In this document: one piece after another, positions 35,501-47,500 of the stretch
Layout of the letters: each line of letters opens with the position of its first letter
Numbering within the stretch: position 1 is the stretch's first letter
NCBI GenBank assembly: GCA_033032865.1
Contig: JAWHQI010000258.1
Span: 3,844,001 to 3,908,000 of the forward strand
Origin: Dactylorhiza incarnata
Lineage: Eukaryota > Streptophyta > Magnoliopsida > Asparagales > Orchidaceae
Length of the DNA stretch: 64,000 nt
Direction of reading: 5' to 3'
Program-made: the position numbers and the translations under genes
The notes under the pieces: model-generated
The model's input: only the letters and a program-made list of their open reading frames with translations
The model's database searches: none
Told to the model about the DNA's origin: nothing

Positions 35501-38500
35501 TGCATGTTTCACACCCTCCAACATATTCTGCTACATCTCTCTTCAAACCTGACCACCAAACTGACTTCTTGAGATCTGCATACATCTTCGTGCTACCCGG
35601 ATGTATCGAATATCTGGAATTATGAGCTTCAAACAGTATATCCTCTCGAAGGTGACCAACATCTGGTATGCATACTCTATTATCGAAAAGAAGTAAGCCC
35701 TCCTGAATGCTGAACCTCTCCTTCTGACCAGCCTGTGTCAAGTCCCAAACCTCTACCATCTTTGGATCTAGAGGTAAAGCTGTTCTGATTCTGTCTTTAA
35801 TATCACAAGTGATTTCTATCCAATTCAACCTTGCAGAACCAAGTCTGGAGCGTGGTATGATGCTGATCTCCAACCTCTCCAGATCTCGCACAAGTTGTTC
35901 CTGCTGAGTAATGAGTGCATAATTCGAACCTCTTCTACTAAGCGCGTCAGCTACCACGTTTGCTTTCCCGGGGTGGTATTGGATACCAATGTCATAATCT
36001 GAGAGGAATTCCACCCACCTACGCTGCCTCATATTAAGCTCTTGCTGATCATGTATATACGTGAGACTTTTATGATCCGTAAAGACCTCACAACGAATTC
36101 CGTAGAGGTAGTGTCTCCAAATCTTCAAGGCGTGGATGACCGCTGCAAGTTCCAAATGGTGCACAGGATAATTCCTCTCGTGAAGTTTTAACTGCCTGGA
36201 GGCGTAAGCTATGACCTTACCATGCTGCATAAGCACACATCCCAAACCTTGACCCGAGACATCGCTATATACCTGAAATCCTTCTGAACCTGAAGGTAAG
36301 CTCAAAATCGGGGAGGTCATCAGTCTATATTTCAACTCCTCAAACGCAAACTCACACTCAACTGTCCACGTGAAGGCTTTCCCCTTCCTGGTAAGTGTAG
36401 TCATTGGTAGCGCTATTTTTGAGAAGTCCTTAATGAATCTCCTGTAATAACCTGCTAGACCGAGAAAGCTGCGAACTTCAGTCACTGCCTTCGGCCTTGG
36501 CCAATCCTTTATTGCTTCTATCTTTTTCGGATCCACCGCGAGACCCTTCTGGCTGATGACGTGTCCCAAGAACGCAACCTCTGAAAGCCAAAACTCGCAC
36601 TTTGAAAACTTGGCATACAACTGATTCTTCCTAAGAGTACTCAACACTGTCCGGAGGTGTTCGGCGTGATCTCCTTGATTCTTTGAATAAACCAAAATGT
36701 CGTCTATGAAAACGATGACAAATCGGTCCAGTAGTTCTCGGAACACCCTATTCATTAAATCCATAAAGGCGGACGGGGCATTAGTTAACCCAAATGGCAT
36801 GACCACGAACTCATAGTGTCCATATCTAGTGCCGAACGCCGTCTTCTGGATGTCCACATCTCGAATTCTCAACTGGTGGTAACCCGACCTCAAATCTAGC
36901 TTGGAGAACTTGCTAGATCCTTCGAGCTGATCAAACAAATCATCTATCCTGGGGATAAGGTACTTATTTTTAATTGTCAACTTGTTAAGCTCACGGTAGT
37001 CTATGCACAATCTCATGCTACCATCTTTCTTCCTGACAAAAAGAACAGGGGCACTCCAAGGTGAAGTGCTGGGGCGAATGAAACCCAAGTCGATCAATTC
37101 CTGCAATTGAATCTTCAACTCGGCAAGCTCTCTGGGAGCCATCCGGTATGGACTCTTGGCCACTGGCGCAGCTCCAGGAACAAGATCTATCTGGAAGTCA
37201 ATCTCTCTGGTTGGAGGGGCACCAGGTAACTCTTCTGGAAAGACATCAGAAAAGTCCTTAACGACAGGCACTTCTAGCAGATTAACCTTGGCTTCCGCAT
37301 TCATCAATACCAAGAAGGTTGCATAACCCTTATTGATGCATCTTAAAGCCTTGATTGAGGAGATTATTAACTTGGAGACTCCCTTCATACCCTGGAAGGT
37401 AAATGCAACTTGGTTGGGTCCTTCGAACTGTACCACCTTGTTCCTGCAGTCAATTCTTGCATTCATAGCTGAAAGCCAGTCCATACCCACTATCAGATCA
37501 AATAATGCTATAGGGAGGAGTGAGGCTTCTATTGAAATTTTAGTTTCTCCAAACCACACTGGAACTCTACACTTATTCCTGGTCTGCAAACAGGATCCAT
37601 TAGGCATCATAACTTCTAAAGATGCAGACTCTGGGAGGACTTCTAAATCCAGCCTACGCACCAGAGATTCTGCTATGAACGAGTGTGAGGCACCCGTGTC
37701 AAAGAGAATCTTAGAGGGAACGTTTCGTATCATAAGTATTCCTACATGCATGAATGCAACAAAGGTATTAATTTTAGTGTCACTAAGGAGAGAAATACTA
37801 AAATGTCTAGGACGTACACATACCTGCCACCACGTCCTCCTGATCCTTAGCTTCCTGTTGGCCTAGCCCATAAGCTCTGGGTTGCACCGGACCTCGTCCT
37901 GCAGTATTTTTCTCCTCGATTCCAACATGAGCCTTTCCTCTGTCAGTTCTGCTAGGACCACCGACCTCAAACTTCGACTATACAAGAATCATAATTAGGC
38001 CTATTGAGGGAAATGTATAACTTAAGAAGATTAACCAAATGAAATTTTGTACCTGAACCACGGGAGTTCCCTGGCAGTAACGGGCTATATGTCCCGGTTG
38101 ATGGCATTTGTAACAAACTCCCGCAGCAGCTAAACACTCACCCAGGTGGTGAAGGTAGCATTTAGGACAGAGGGGGTAATCTTTGACCTTGGACTCGGTC
38201 TGACCACCCTTCTTATCATCAGTTCTCTGCTTCTTGTTCCAGTTCTTTCCTTGACTATTCTTGTTCTGATGTTGTTGCTGCTGCGGTGCATCCTGAGTCC
38301 GCTTCGAACGAAAATTATTTCGCTTTTGCACCTTCTGCTGATCAGCCTCCAGTTTCCTCGCTGTGTCCACTAAGCTCTTGTAATCGGCATTGACCATTGT
38401 TATCAAAGGCTGCCTCAGCGAGTCACGCAGTCCGTCCACGAACCGGCTACATTTCACGTTCTCATCCCCTTGCATATTGCCCGCATAACGAGATAGGTGA

Positions 38501-41500
38501 GTCAGCTCCCGCTCATAGGCTATTACAGTCTTGTCCCCCGAAAAGAGTCGGAGGTACTTTTCCTGGAGACTGCGGCGCTCGGATGGGGGCACAAACCAGG
38601 TAGATAGTGCCGTCGAGAAATTGTTCCACGTGAACATATCTGCTGTACGGCCAGCGGGGTCGTCCGCCAGATGCCTAGTCCACCACAGATTTGCCTCACC
38701 TGTCAGGAGGAAGGCAGCTAGAGGAACCTTCTTGTTCTCTGGGCACTGCATCACTTCGAGCAGGTCGCGGGTCTTAATCAACCAATCATCGGTCTCCATT
38801 GGTGTTTCTTCCCCATTGAAATTGGAGGGCTGAAGATTCCGGAAATTCCTCAGATAACGATCCATTCCTAAGTCTCCGGCAGCTGGTACAGGAATTGCTG
38901 CTGGATCTGCTGCAGGCAGTCCATTTCTGAATTCCAGCAAAGCTATGGCCACTGCCCTGGCAATAATGGCCGCTAAGTCAGTAGGTTCTGGCACTGCCGG
39001 TGCTGCTGGTGCTGCTGCTGGTGCACCACCGTCATCCATGACTATCTCGGGAGTGGTGTTCTGCCGCGAAGGCTCGCCCGCTTCGTTGGTACGCGGTGCC
39101 TATACGATGGAAGAGAAACAGTTATTGATGTACGAGACACAAGAAAGATCTACTAGAAAGATATTTCCATTCAACGCATAGCTGAGCTAGAAGAAACTTT
39201 GATGACTCTAACGTCAAAGAATGATTCAGTTGAAATCCTAAGGCTCTGTGAATTTTCTGGGTCGTGGGATCTTAAACTAACCTCGCTTTGATACCAATTG
39301 TAAAACCCCACCTTAGTTTTACCACAAATCAGCAGTCCGGCCGGGCCCCGTGATAAGAAGCAAACTAAGAAACGGTAATATAAATTGGTACATAGCTGGT
39401 ATAAAATGAAATAACAGAAAAAAAACTAAATAGTACTTACAGCGGAAACAGTAAAAGAAACTAAGGGGTAAAAGTGTACCTCACACTTGATTTCACAGAG
39501 CCACTAAAAAGAAAGTGTCATAATACTTGAAATACCGAAATCTTAATATAGTCTGATACATGAAAACATTAGATTATCCTGGTACATGACCAACATAATA
39601 ACATTGTACTGAAAGGAAAACCACTGATTGAAAACAAACTAAACAAGGTACAACGGCAATCGCGCTCATCCTAGGCGCAACACCCCACCTGTGACTCCTG
39701 TAATGAGAAGCCCAAAAATGGGTCAGCCCAACTGAAGAGTAAGAAAAACCATTTCCCCTAGTGACACTAAAATGTTAAAAATTGAAGAAACATGAGTGAG
39801 TGTCAAATACAGAAATAACTATTTTGTACTAAATAAGTATTTATACAATATTACTACGCATGTTTTTCTGTCAAAGTGCCACAAACATAAATGACTATTC
39901 TGCTGTGATTCAATCGTGTATTTCTCCTTAAAAATCACAATAACTACAATGGGTTTCTAAACCGTGACGTACACTTACATTTTGGGGTTGCAACTTATTC
40001 GCGATCTAACGATCCGAGTCCTTACTAACGAACGCATCACGTTCTTGGACTCGTATCTATTGAACTATAAGGGGATGTATTTTTCCCCCAAAAGTTGAGG
40101 CTCCTAGGGGCTACTATGCCCTAAGAGACAGATTGTGGGCCTCAATCTTATCACGAGCGATAACATCATTCGTGCCTCCTAAACGATTTCTGTTATTATT
40201 TGGAATTTCAATAAAAGTTCTACTAGCTGTGCTGCGTAGGTTCACCGTTTCCCGAGAACTCTTACCTTTAGGAGAACATCATATTCGTACTCTACTGATT
40301 TATTTGAATGTCTAGAACGTACTCTAACACATACTATCAGTTATTAGTACAAAACACGAGAATATATTACTAATTAATTTCTCGTCTAAAATATTATGCG
40401 CTACTATGATATGTCTAACCAAAAGAAATAGATTTTCTTACCGTTGAATTGCGTCGCTCGTACACAAGGCGCGGCGGCATATCGTCCTCTCAAGTTTTCG
40501 GACTGAAACACGGAAAACGGGGACTGCTGGAGTGATCCTCCGCTGAAGGACCGGCTGCTGGATCGCTGATTAGAGTAGTCAAAACTTAGAAGAATAGAGG
40601 GCATCAATTATAACTGGAGGGAGGAAAGGGATCTTCATCACTTACCTTGGCAGGAAGGACCAAACAGGAAGATGGCGACTCAAATCCTACCTGCGCAGAA
40701 ACAGGGACGACGGGAAGACCACCGACGGGGTTTCACGATGAGGCTATTGGATCTGCAGGAAGGAGTCGGGGTTGGAAACGCATACTGCGAGAGTTAACAG
40801 GCCCTGCTGCCGCACTCGACGGAGGAAGGAGAGGCGGACGGGTCTTCACGAAAGGGAGGAGGTGGCTCCTAAGCGTCGGCCGTCGATGACTATCAGGGGG
40901 GGGGGGAGCGAGCGCCGACAACCGAGAGAGACGGGGAGCCCTAAACCTCGCTCGGGTCGAGAGGGAGGAGGAATAGATCGGCGGTTACCTAAACTGTCGA
41001 GCGCCTGGGAGATAAAAAGAGGAGAAACAGCGGTTCCGATTACGCGAGAGGTCAAGCGTCGGTTAAGAAAGGAAACCGTATAATGGAAAATTTGTTTAAC
41101 TCCTACTTTAATGCCCATTTACCGTTGCACTGCTAACGCGCTAAAATTATAAAATTACTGTTCCTGCGAACCTCTAAGTTGCGTCATAGTGATATTATTA
41201 ACTTCAATTTACGTACTAATCAGAGCGCAACAACTAGCCACAATAGTTCGTACCTCGACATGACGTAGGCTTAATCACCCTTGCTCGAGATCGGGCCCTG
41301 CGAACAAATTTAGTTTGGCGTATTAAAATGTGGATGTTACAACCTATAGCATTGTCCTGCAGGAATATGACCACCGCCATTCTTGGAGTTCAAAGGTCAT
41401 CACTAGTCGTTTTGCACTAGCTGCTTCTCATTCTGGAGGCACCAATACTGGCCCACTGAGAAAGATCACTTGACATGTGTCTACTGTGGCCAGAGTCGGC

Positions 41501-44500
41501 ATACTTGCGACACTTGCTTCAAATTACATGGGATCCCTCAACCGAGAGGTGGAATGGTACCTCGTGGAGGACGTGGTTGTGGCCAATCTAGTTTTATCTC
41601 TCCTTGCTTTGCTCACTTGACTGAGTTCATTGATGCAGTACCTCTGGTGGCCAGATCTCTGAGCCTCCTTCTATACCTGAGTCCTTTTCTATTGATGAGA
41701 TGATGACCCTCCGCCGCATTATGCAGTGGTTATCCTTTGAGCCCAGTTCTGGTCCATCCAAGTGCTCACTTTGCTACCATACCGCCTACCACTCATTGGA
41801 TCATTGACTTTTGGGCCACTAATCATATGATTGGGTCATATTCAGGTTTTGTTTCATATTCACCATTGTCTGGCAAAGACAAGGTAAACATTGCTGATGA
41901 AACTCTTTCCTCTATTGCAAGAAAGGGATCCATCAATTGATCTGCTCTTACCTTGGCTTCTGCTCTACACGTCCCTTCTTTTACTTGCAACCTCTTATCT
42001 GTTAGTCATATTACAAACTCTATGAACTGCTCTGTCACTTTCTTTCCTTTTTACTGTGTCATTCAGGGTCTGCAGACGAAGAAGGTGATTGGCTCTGCTA
42101 GGATGCGAGATGGATTGTACGTGTTTGATACTGTTGTTCCTTAGGCTCTTCAGGCTCACTAACTTTCTCTGTTGTCTACCTGACATCGTCGTTTGGGCCA
42201 TCCCTCTACTACTACTATGCAGTCTTTATTTTCTAGTGTCTCATCTTCTATGTTCTAAACCTTTATGTGTGATGTCTTTGAACTTGCTAACATAAGCGTG
42301 TCTCTTTTACTCATATGTCTAAGCCTTGTACTGTACTTTTTCATACTATTCATAATGATGTATGGAGCCCTGTCCTGTTGCTTCCATCTCCGGCTATCAT
42401 TGGTTTGTAACCTTCATTAATTGTTATTCTCGCATTACTGTATTTATTTGATCCGTAGTAAGAGTGAAGTGTTCCCACTATTTCAAAAATTTCAAAAGAT
42501 GATTTCTACTCAATTTGGTGCAACTATTAAAACTCTTCGCAGTGATAATGTTTGTGAATATATGAATTCCAAATTTGAAAGTTATTTGAGTGATCTTGGC
42601 ATTGTTCATCAAACCACCTGTGTCCATTCTCCCATACAAAATGACGTTGCTGAACGTAACAATCGTCATCTTCTCGAAGTGGCTAGATGCTTATTATTTA
42701 CCATGTCTCTTTCGAAATGCTATTGGGGTGATGCCCTTCTTACTGCTGCATATCTTATTAATTGTATGTCTTCCCATCATCTGGGCAATCACACTCCTCT
42801 ACATACCTTGGGTATCCCTCCTACTACTCTTTCCCCTCGTGTGTTTGGATGTTTATGTTTTCTTCACATTCACAACATTACTCGAACAAAACTTGATCCT
42901 CGGGCCCTTCGATGTGTGTTCATTGGTTACTCTCCTACACAAAAAGGATACAAATGCTATCCTCCTCCTGTCAAGAAAATATGTATCTCAATGGATGTAA
43001 CTTTTCATGAAACTACATCCTATTATGAGTCCTCACTTCAGGGGGAGTCTTCACACTTGGAAGTGAGTACTCCTACTCTTCCTTTACCTATTCCACCTCT
43101 ATACAACACCACTCAGGGGAGAGTGTGGATATTCCCAAAGAAAAGGAGTTGCAAGTGTACACCAGGAGAAGCAAAGGATCAAACACTCAGTCTCATTCCA
43201 TAATACCGGAGTCACTACCGGATTCGTCTTCAGCACCCCTTGAGTTACTTATTGCTCTCCGAAAAGGTATTCGCTCATCCACTCAACATTCTTTATCTAA
43301 CTATGTTTCATATGCCTCTTTAACCTTAACCTTTTCCCATAAAGCCTTTGTTGCTTCTCTATCCTCCGTGTCTATTCCTGGTACATGGCAGGAAGCACTT
43401 GACCACCCAAAATGGACAAAAGTAATGATGGAGGAAATGCAGGTTCTAGAAAAGAACCATACATGGGAACTGGTCAATCTCCCTCCTGGAAAGAAGATAG
43501 TTTGCCGTCGATGGATCTTTACGATAAAGCAGAACTCTAAAGGTATTGTGGAGAGGTTCAAGGCGCGGTTGGTGGCATGAGGCTACACTCAACTCATGGC
43601 GTTGACTACCAAAAAAAATTACTCTGGTGGCAACAATGAATTCAATCCGTGTCTTGTTATCATGTGCCTCCTGTAAAGGGTGGGATCTTTAACAACTGGA
43701 TATAAAGAATGTTTTCCTTCACTGTGAGTTGGAAGAGGAAGTATATGTCAATGCCCCCTGGTCTTTTCCCTATCGACTCAGAAGGGAAGGTTTGTAAATT
43801 TGAAGAAAGCTCTTTATGGGTTAAAGCAATCTCCCAGAGCTTGGTTTGGGAGACTTCATAAAGTCATGACCTCATTACGCTATAACCGAAGTCATGCCGA
43901 TCACACTATATTCATCAAGCGGAAAGAGATGAAGGTGACTCTTGATTGTGTATGTTGATGATATGATTATTACAAGCGATGACATGGATGAGATCCATGC
44001 TTTGAAACTAAAACTTGCTAGTAAATTTAAAGTTAAAGATTTGGGCAAGTTGAGATATTTTCTAGGGATTGAGATAGTAAAATCAAAATATGGGATTCAT
44101 ATTTCACAGCGGAAGTATGTCCTTGATTTATTAGAACAGACAAGAATGAGTGGTTGCAAGCCTGCTGATACCTCTATTGAAGTCAACCACAAACTTCGAC
44201 GAGATGATGGGGAGTCTGTGGAAGATATTTCGAGTTATCAAAAGCTGGTAGGAAAATTGATCTACCTATCTCATATTTGTCCTGACATTTCATATGCAGT
44301 GGGAGTGGTAAATCAATACATGCATTCTCCTAAGGTCAGACATCTCGATGTCGTAGACAAAATTCTAAGATATTTGAAGACCTCACGTGGTAGGGACATT
44401 TTATTCTCACCCAGTGATAACTTAAAAATTGAAGTATATACTGATACAGACTGGGCTGGATCAATTGGTGATAGGAGATCTACTACATAATATTGTTCCT

Positions 44501-47500
44501 TTGTTGGGGATAATCTTAGTCACTTGGAGAAGCAAGAAACAACATGTAGTGGCTCGCTCTAGTGCTGAAGTTGAGTTTAAATCTGTGACTCATGGTATAT
44601 GTGAGGGGATATATTACGCGTAGGGAAAAGACTTGCAGTAAATGAAATAACATGGATACAATCACGAGGTATGCTCTTGCCAACTTCCGGAGGCTGGTTC
44701 CTCCTTGAAGCTCCTCTCCAAATGAGAGTTCAAAAACCTAGAAGATGAAAAATGAACCTAAACTCTCAAGCCACCTCCTTATATAGGGAGGGGGGACACA
44801 CCATTTACCTAAAACATACTATTTAAAATAGGAAATACACTAATAATAATACGCTCGCGCGTAACAATACATCCCGTCAGAAAATCGACCTTGACCCCAA
44901 GGTCGGACTGTCGCCCGTCCTCTAGTAGCGATATGCCAGCGGGTGGGCTGCTGCCGAGGTACCCGGAGCTCCGTCCGGCGGTACGTCCGTGAGCAGAAGG
45001 GTGTCAAAGTCGGACGCGCCGATCTCGTCCATGTCCTCCCCGATGAGGAACCAGAACTCCTTCATAGGACAATCATGACCAGGAGAGTAGGGTTGCTTGC
45101 AACGAAAGCACAAACCCTTGCTTCGTAAGTCATTGTACTCCTGGTTGGAAAGGCGGTGAGTAGGTGTACGACGGTTGTGGCGTGGGCTCATAATGGGTGG
45201 GCGAGGTAGAGGAGGTGGCGGTGGTGGATGTTTCAGCGGGGTAGGAAAATATGATTGGTAGGGAGGTTTGGAGGGAGGCGATGAAGAAAGAATGTCCCCG
45301 GACGTCGCTAGGAATTCGACCTCTATTAGCTGGGAGAGGTCCATGACTTGGTTGACAGTTAACAGTTGGAGGGTGCGGAGGCGGGCTCAGATATGGGGTT
45401 GTAAGTCGTGCATGAAGTAACCCAAGTAATGGTCGGGTGGAAGACCTGGGACATGGGTGAACAATTCGATGAATGCATCAACGTATGAGTCAATGAAGTC
45501 GGTTTGACGAACCCAACAAAGGCGCTCGATCATGGAGCCGAAGTAACGGTGATCATACAGCTGAATGAGGGCCTCCGTGAGAGCTGTCCAGGTGAGGCTG
45601 GGAGAGGACTGGCGGAGCCAGCGGATCCAATGGAGGGAGGACCCGTCCATGCCGATAATCGCTGTGGAGTCCTGTTGCGTCGGAGGAGTCTGGTGAATGT
45701 AAAAAAACTGTTCGGCGCGAGCAATCCACCCGAGAGGGTCAGTCTTGTTGAATGTGGGAATGTCGTGTGGAGTAGGCAATCCCACCAATGTGGGTTCTTC
45801 GGGGGCCGCGGTGCTTGGTGATCCCAAAGCAGAGGCGGCAGGAGGCCCGGAGTTCTGGACGGGTTGCAAGTTGTGGAGCATGGCCATAATTGAACTGAAT
45901 TGCTCGGCTTGGGTCTTGAGACGAGAGTTGATGGTGGTGAGAGCTTGTTCGAGGGCTTCCACGCGGGATCCCATCTGGCCCTTTGGCATATGAAGAAGAG
46001 GGCACAAGCTGGAGATGTGAGATGGAGAGTGAGAGGAGATGCGAGTAGACATAGGACTGCAGGGCTACAGGGAGCCCGAAATCGAGCGGTGCTGCCGAGG
46101 AGGGAGTTGACGGGCTCGAGGGTGCTGGACGGTGCTGCCAAGAAAAGCAGGCAGAGGTCTGCTAGGCGGGGACGGTGCAGGCCGAAGGAACAAACAGAGC
46201 AGACGTCGATCGTCGGTACTGGCGAACTGGAGCAGGCTGAGCGTGTGACGAGGGTCGACGAGAGGATCTAGCGGAGCGGGCGACACGCAAAAGCTCAATA
46301 CAGAGGGATCGATCGACCGATGGTACTGTCGACGAGCAGGCTTCGAAGCAAAGGGTCGATCATCGCTGGGAATGAGCGGCGTTGTCGACGCAAAAGACAC
46401 GCAGACACCGTCGATGCAGGGGCGATCTCGCGCAGATGTCGAGTCAGAGAAAATAGCAGGACAAACCCGGCGACACTGGATGCAGGCAGGGAGGCTAGGT
46501 CGGACCAAATATTACGCGTAGGGAAAAGACTTGCAGTAAATGAAATAACAGGGATACGAGGTATGCTTGTGCCAACTTCCGGAGGTTGGTTCCTCCTTGA
46601 AGCTCCTCTCCAAATGAGAGTTCAAAAATCTAGAAGATGAAAAATGACTTAAACTCCGAAGCCACCTCCTTATATAGGGGGGGGGGGGGCTCACACAATT
46701 TACCTAAAGCATACTATTTAAAATAGGAAATACACTAATAATACGCACGCGCGTAACAAGATATAACTTCGTACTCTCTTGAATGATCTTGGTTTACTGG
46801 AAACTGGCCCCTTCAACATGTATTGTAACAACAAGACTGCAATCAACATACTCATAATCCTGTCCAGCATAACCGCACCAAGCATGTTGAAGTTGACCGA
46901 CACTTCATTAAAAAAATATTATGAAAGGGATTGTATGTACCCCTTTCGTATACTCGGAGGGACAGCTTGTAGATTTCTTCACTAATGCATTCAACGAAAA
47001 AATATTTGTGACTCTTATTAGCAAGTTGGGTATTAAGAACATTACATACCCAACTTGAGGGGGGTGGGGTGGGGGTGGGGTGGGGGTGGGGGGGGTGGGG
47101 TGGGGGTGGAGGGGTGGTGGTTTTAGAAGTAATTAGTTATTACTGATTTAATGTTTAATGCTAATTCCTTGCAATACTCTCTACTATAAGTAGATGATCT
47201 CTTTTATTTCGAGAAATATAACATTGTGAAGACGGATCTTTAAATATAAACTTGAACCAAGAATCTCAATTAGGATTTTGACCTATTCCAATAATATACT
47301 AAGGTTGAAATAAATGATAATTAATGCCTAGTTGATTAGAGATTTATTAAGTTCAAATATATGTTTCTAGATTTGCATTAACACTATTTAAATCTCGACC
47401 TGTAAGGCAAATTATACTACCCTTCGTCTGTAAAATACCACAAGAGGCAGAAAATAATTGTGGAAAATGTCATGTTACAATCTAAAAAAACTCAGTTATT

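Larger units (their letters stand above)
32277..41341 (-). mobile_element. Gypsy A: complete, young Tekay/Del-type chromovirus
   Basis: A 9,065-bp element with LTRs of 2,045 bp (32277-34321) and 2,043 bp (39299-41341) and perfect ACCTA duplications (32272-32276 and 41342-41346). By eye the LTRs differ at roughly three dozen positions, mostly transitions. The PBS lies beside the right LTR, and a polypurine tract AGGAGGGGAGATT (minus strand) beside the left. Gag and pol are intact once two short introns are removed. Integrase carries a C-terminal chromodomain-like segment. This is the best candidate for a recently active element in the window. Confidence 0.95.
44612..46758 (-). mobile_element. 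TR-GAG element (LTR-gag-LTR), tRNA-Tyr primed
   Basis: 2,147 bp with LTRs of 255 bp (44612-44866) and 249 bp (46510-46758); outer ends TATTACGCG and CGCGTAACA are inverted. Flanks GGATA/AGATA match at 4 of 5. It inserted into the RNase H region of Copia 3, whose reading resumes at 46764. Only gag is encoded, on the minus strand, so it matches the TR-GAG class of non-autonomous elements. A PBS for tRNA-Tyr adjoins the right LTR. Confidence 0.88.
30999..47222 (+). mobile_element. Copia LTR retrotransposon 3, split by two later insertions
   Basis: The 5' LTR (about 30999-31099), PBS, gag, protease, integrase, RT, RNase H, polypurine tract and 3' LTR (about 47126-47222) are all on the + strand. 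Gypsy A (32277-41341) sits in its gag and a TR-GAG element (44612-46758) in its RNase H region. Without them it is about 5 kb, normal for Copia. LTR starts are not clearly defined and no flanking duplication was found, so the ends are approximate. Confidence 0.8.

Noticed and set aside
37333..37866. 177-residue + strand frame opposite the Gypsy A protease region
   Set aside because: Antisense shadow of well-conserved gag-pol coding sequence; no domain seen.
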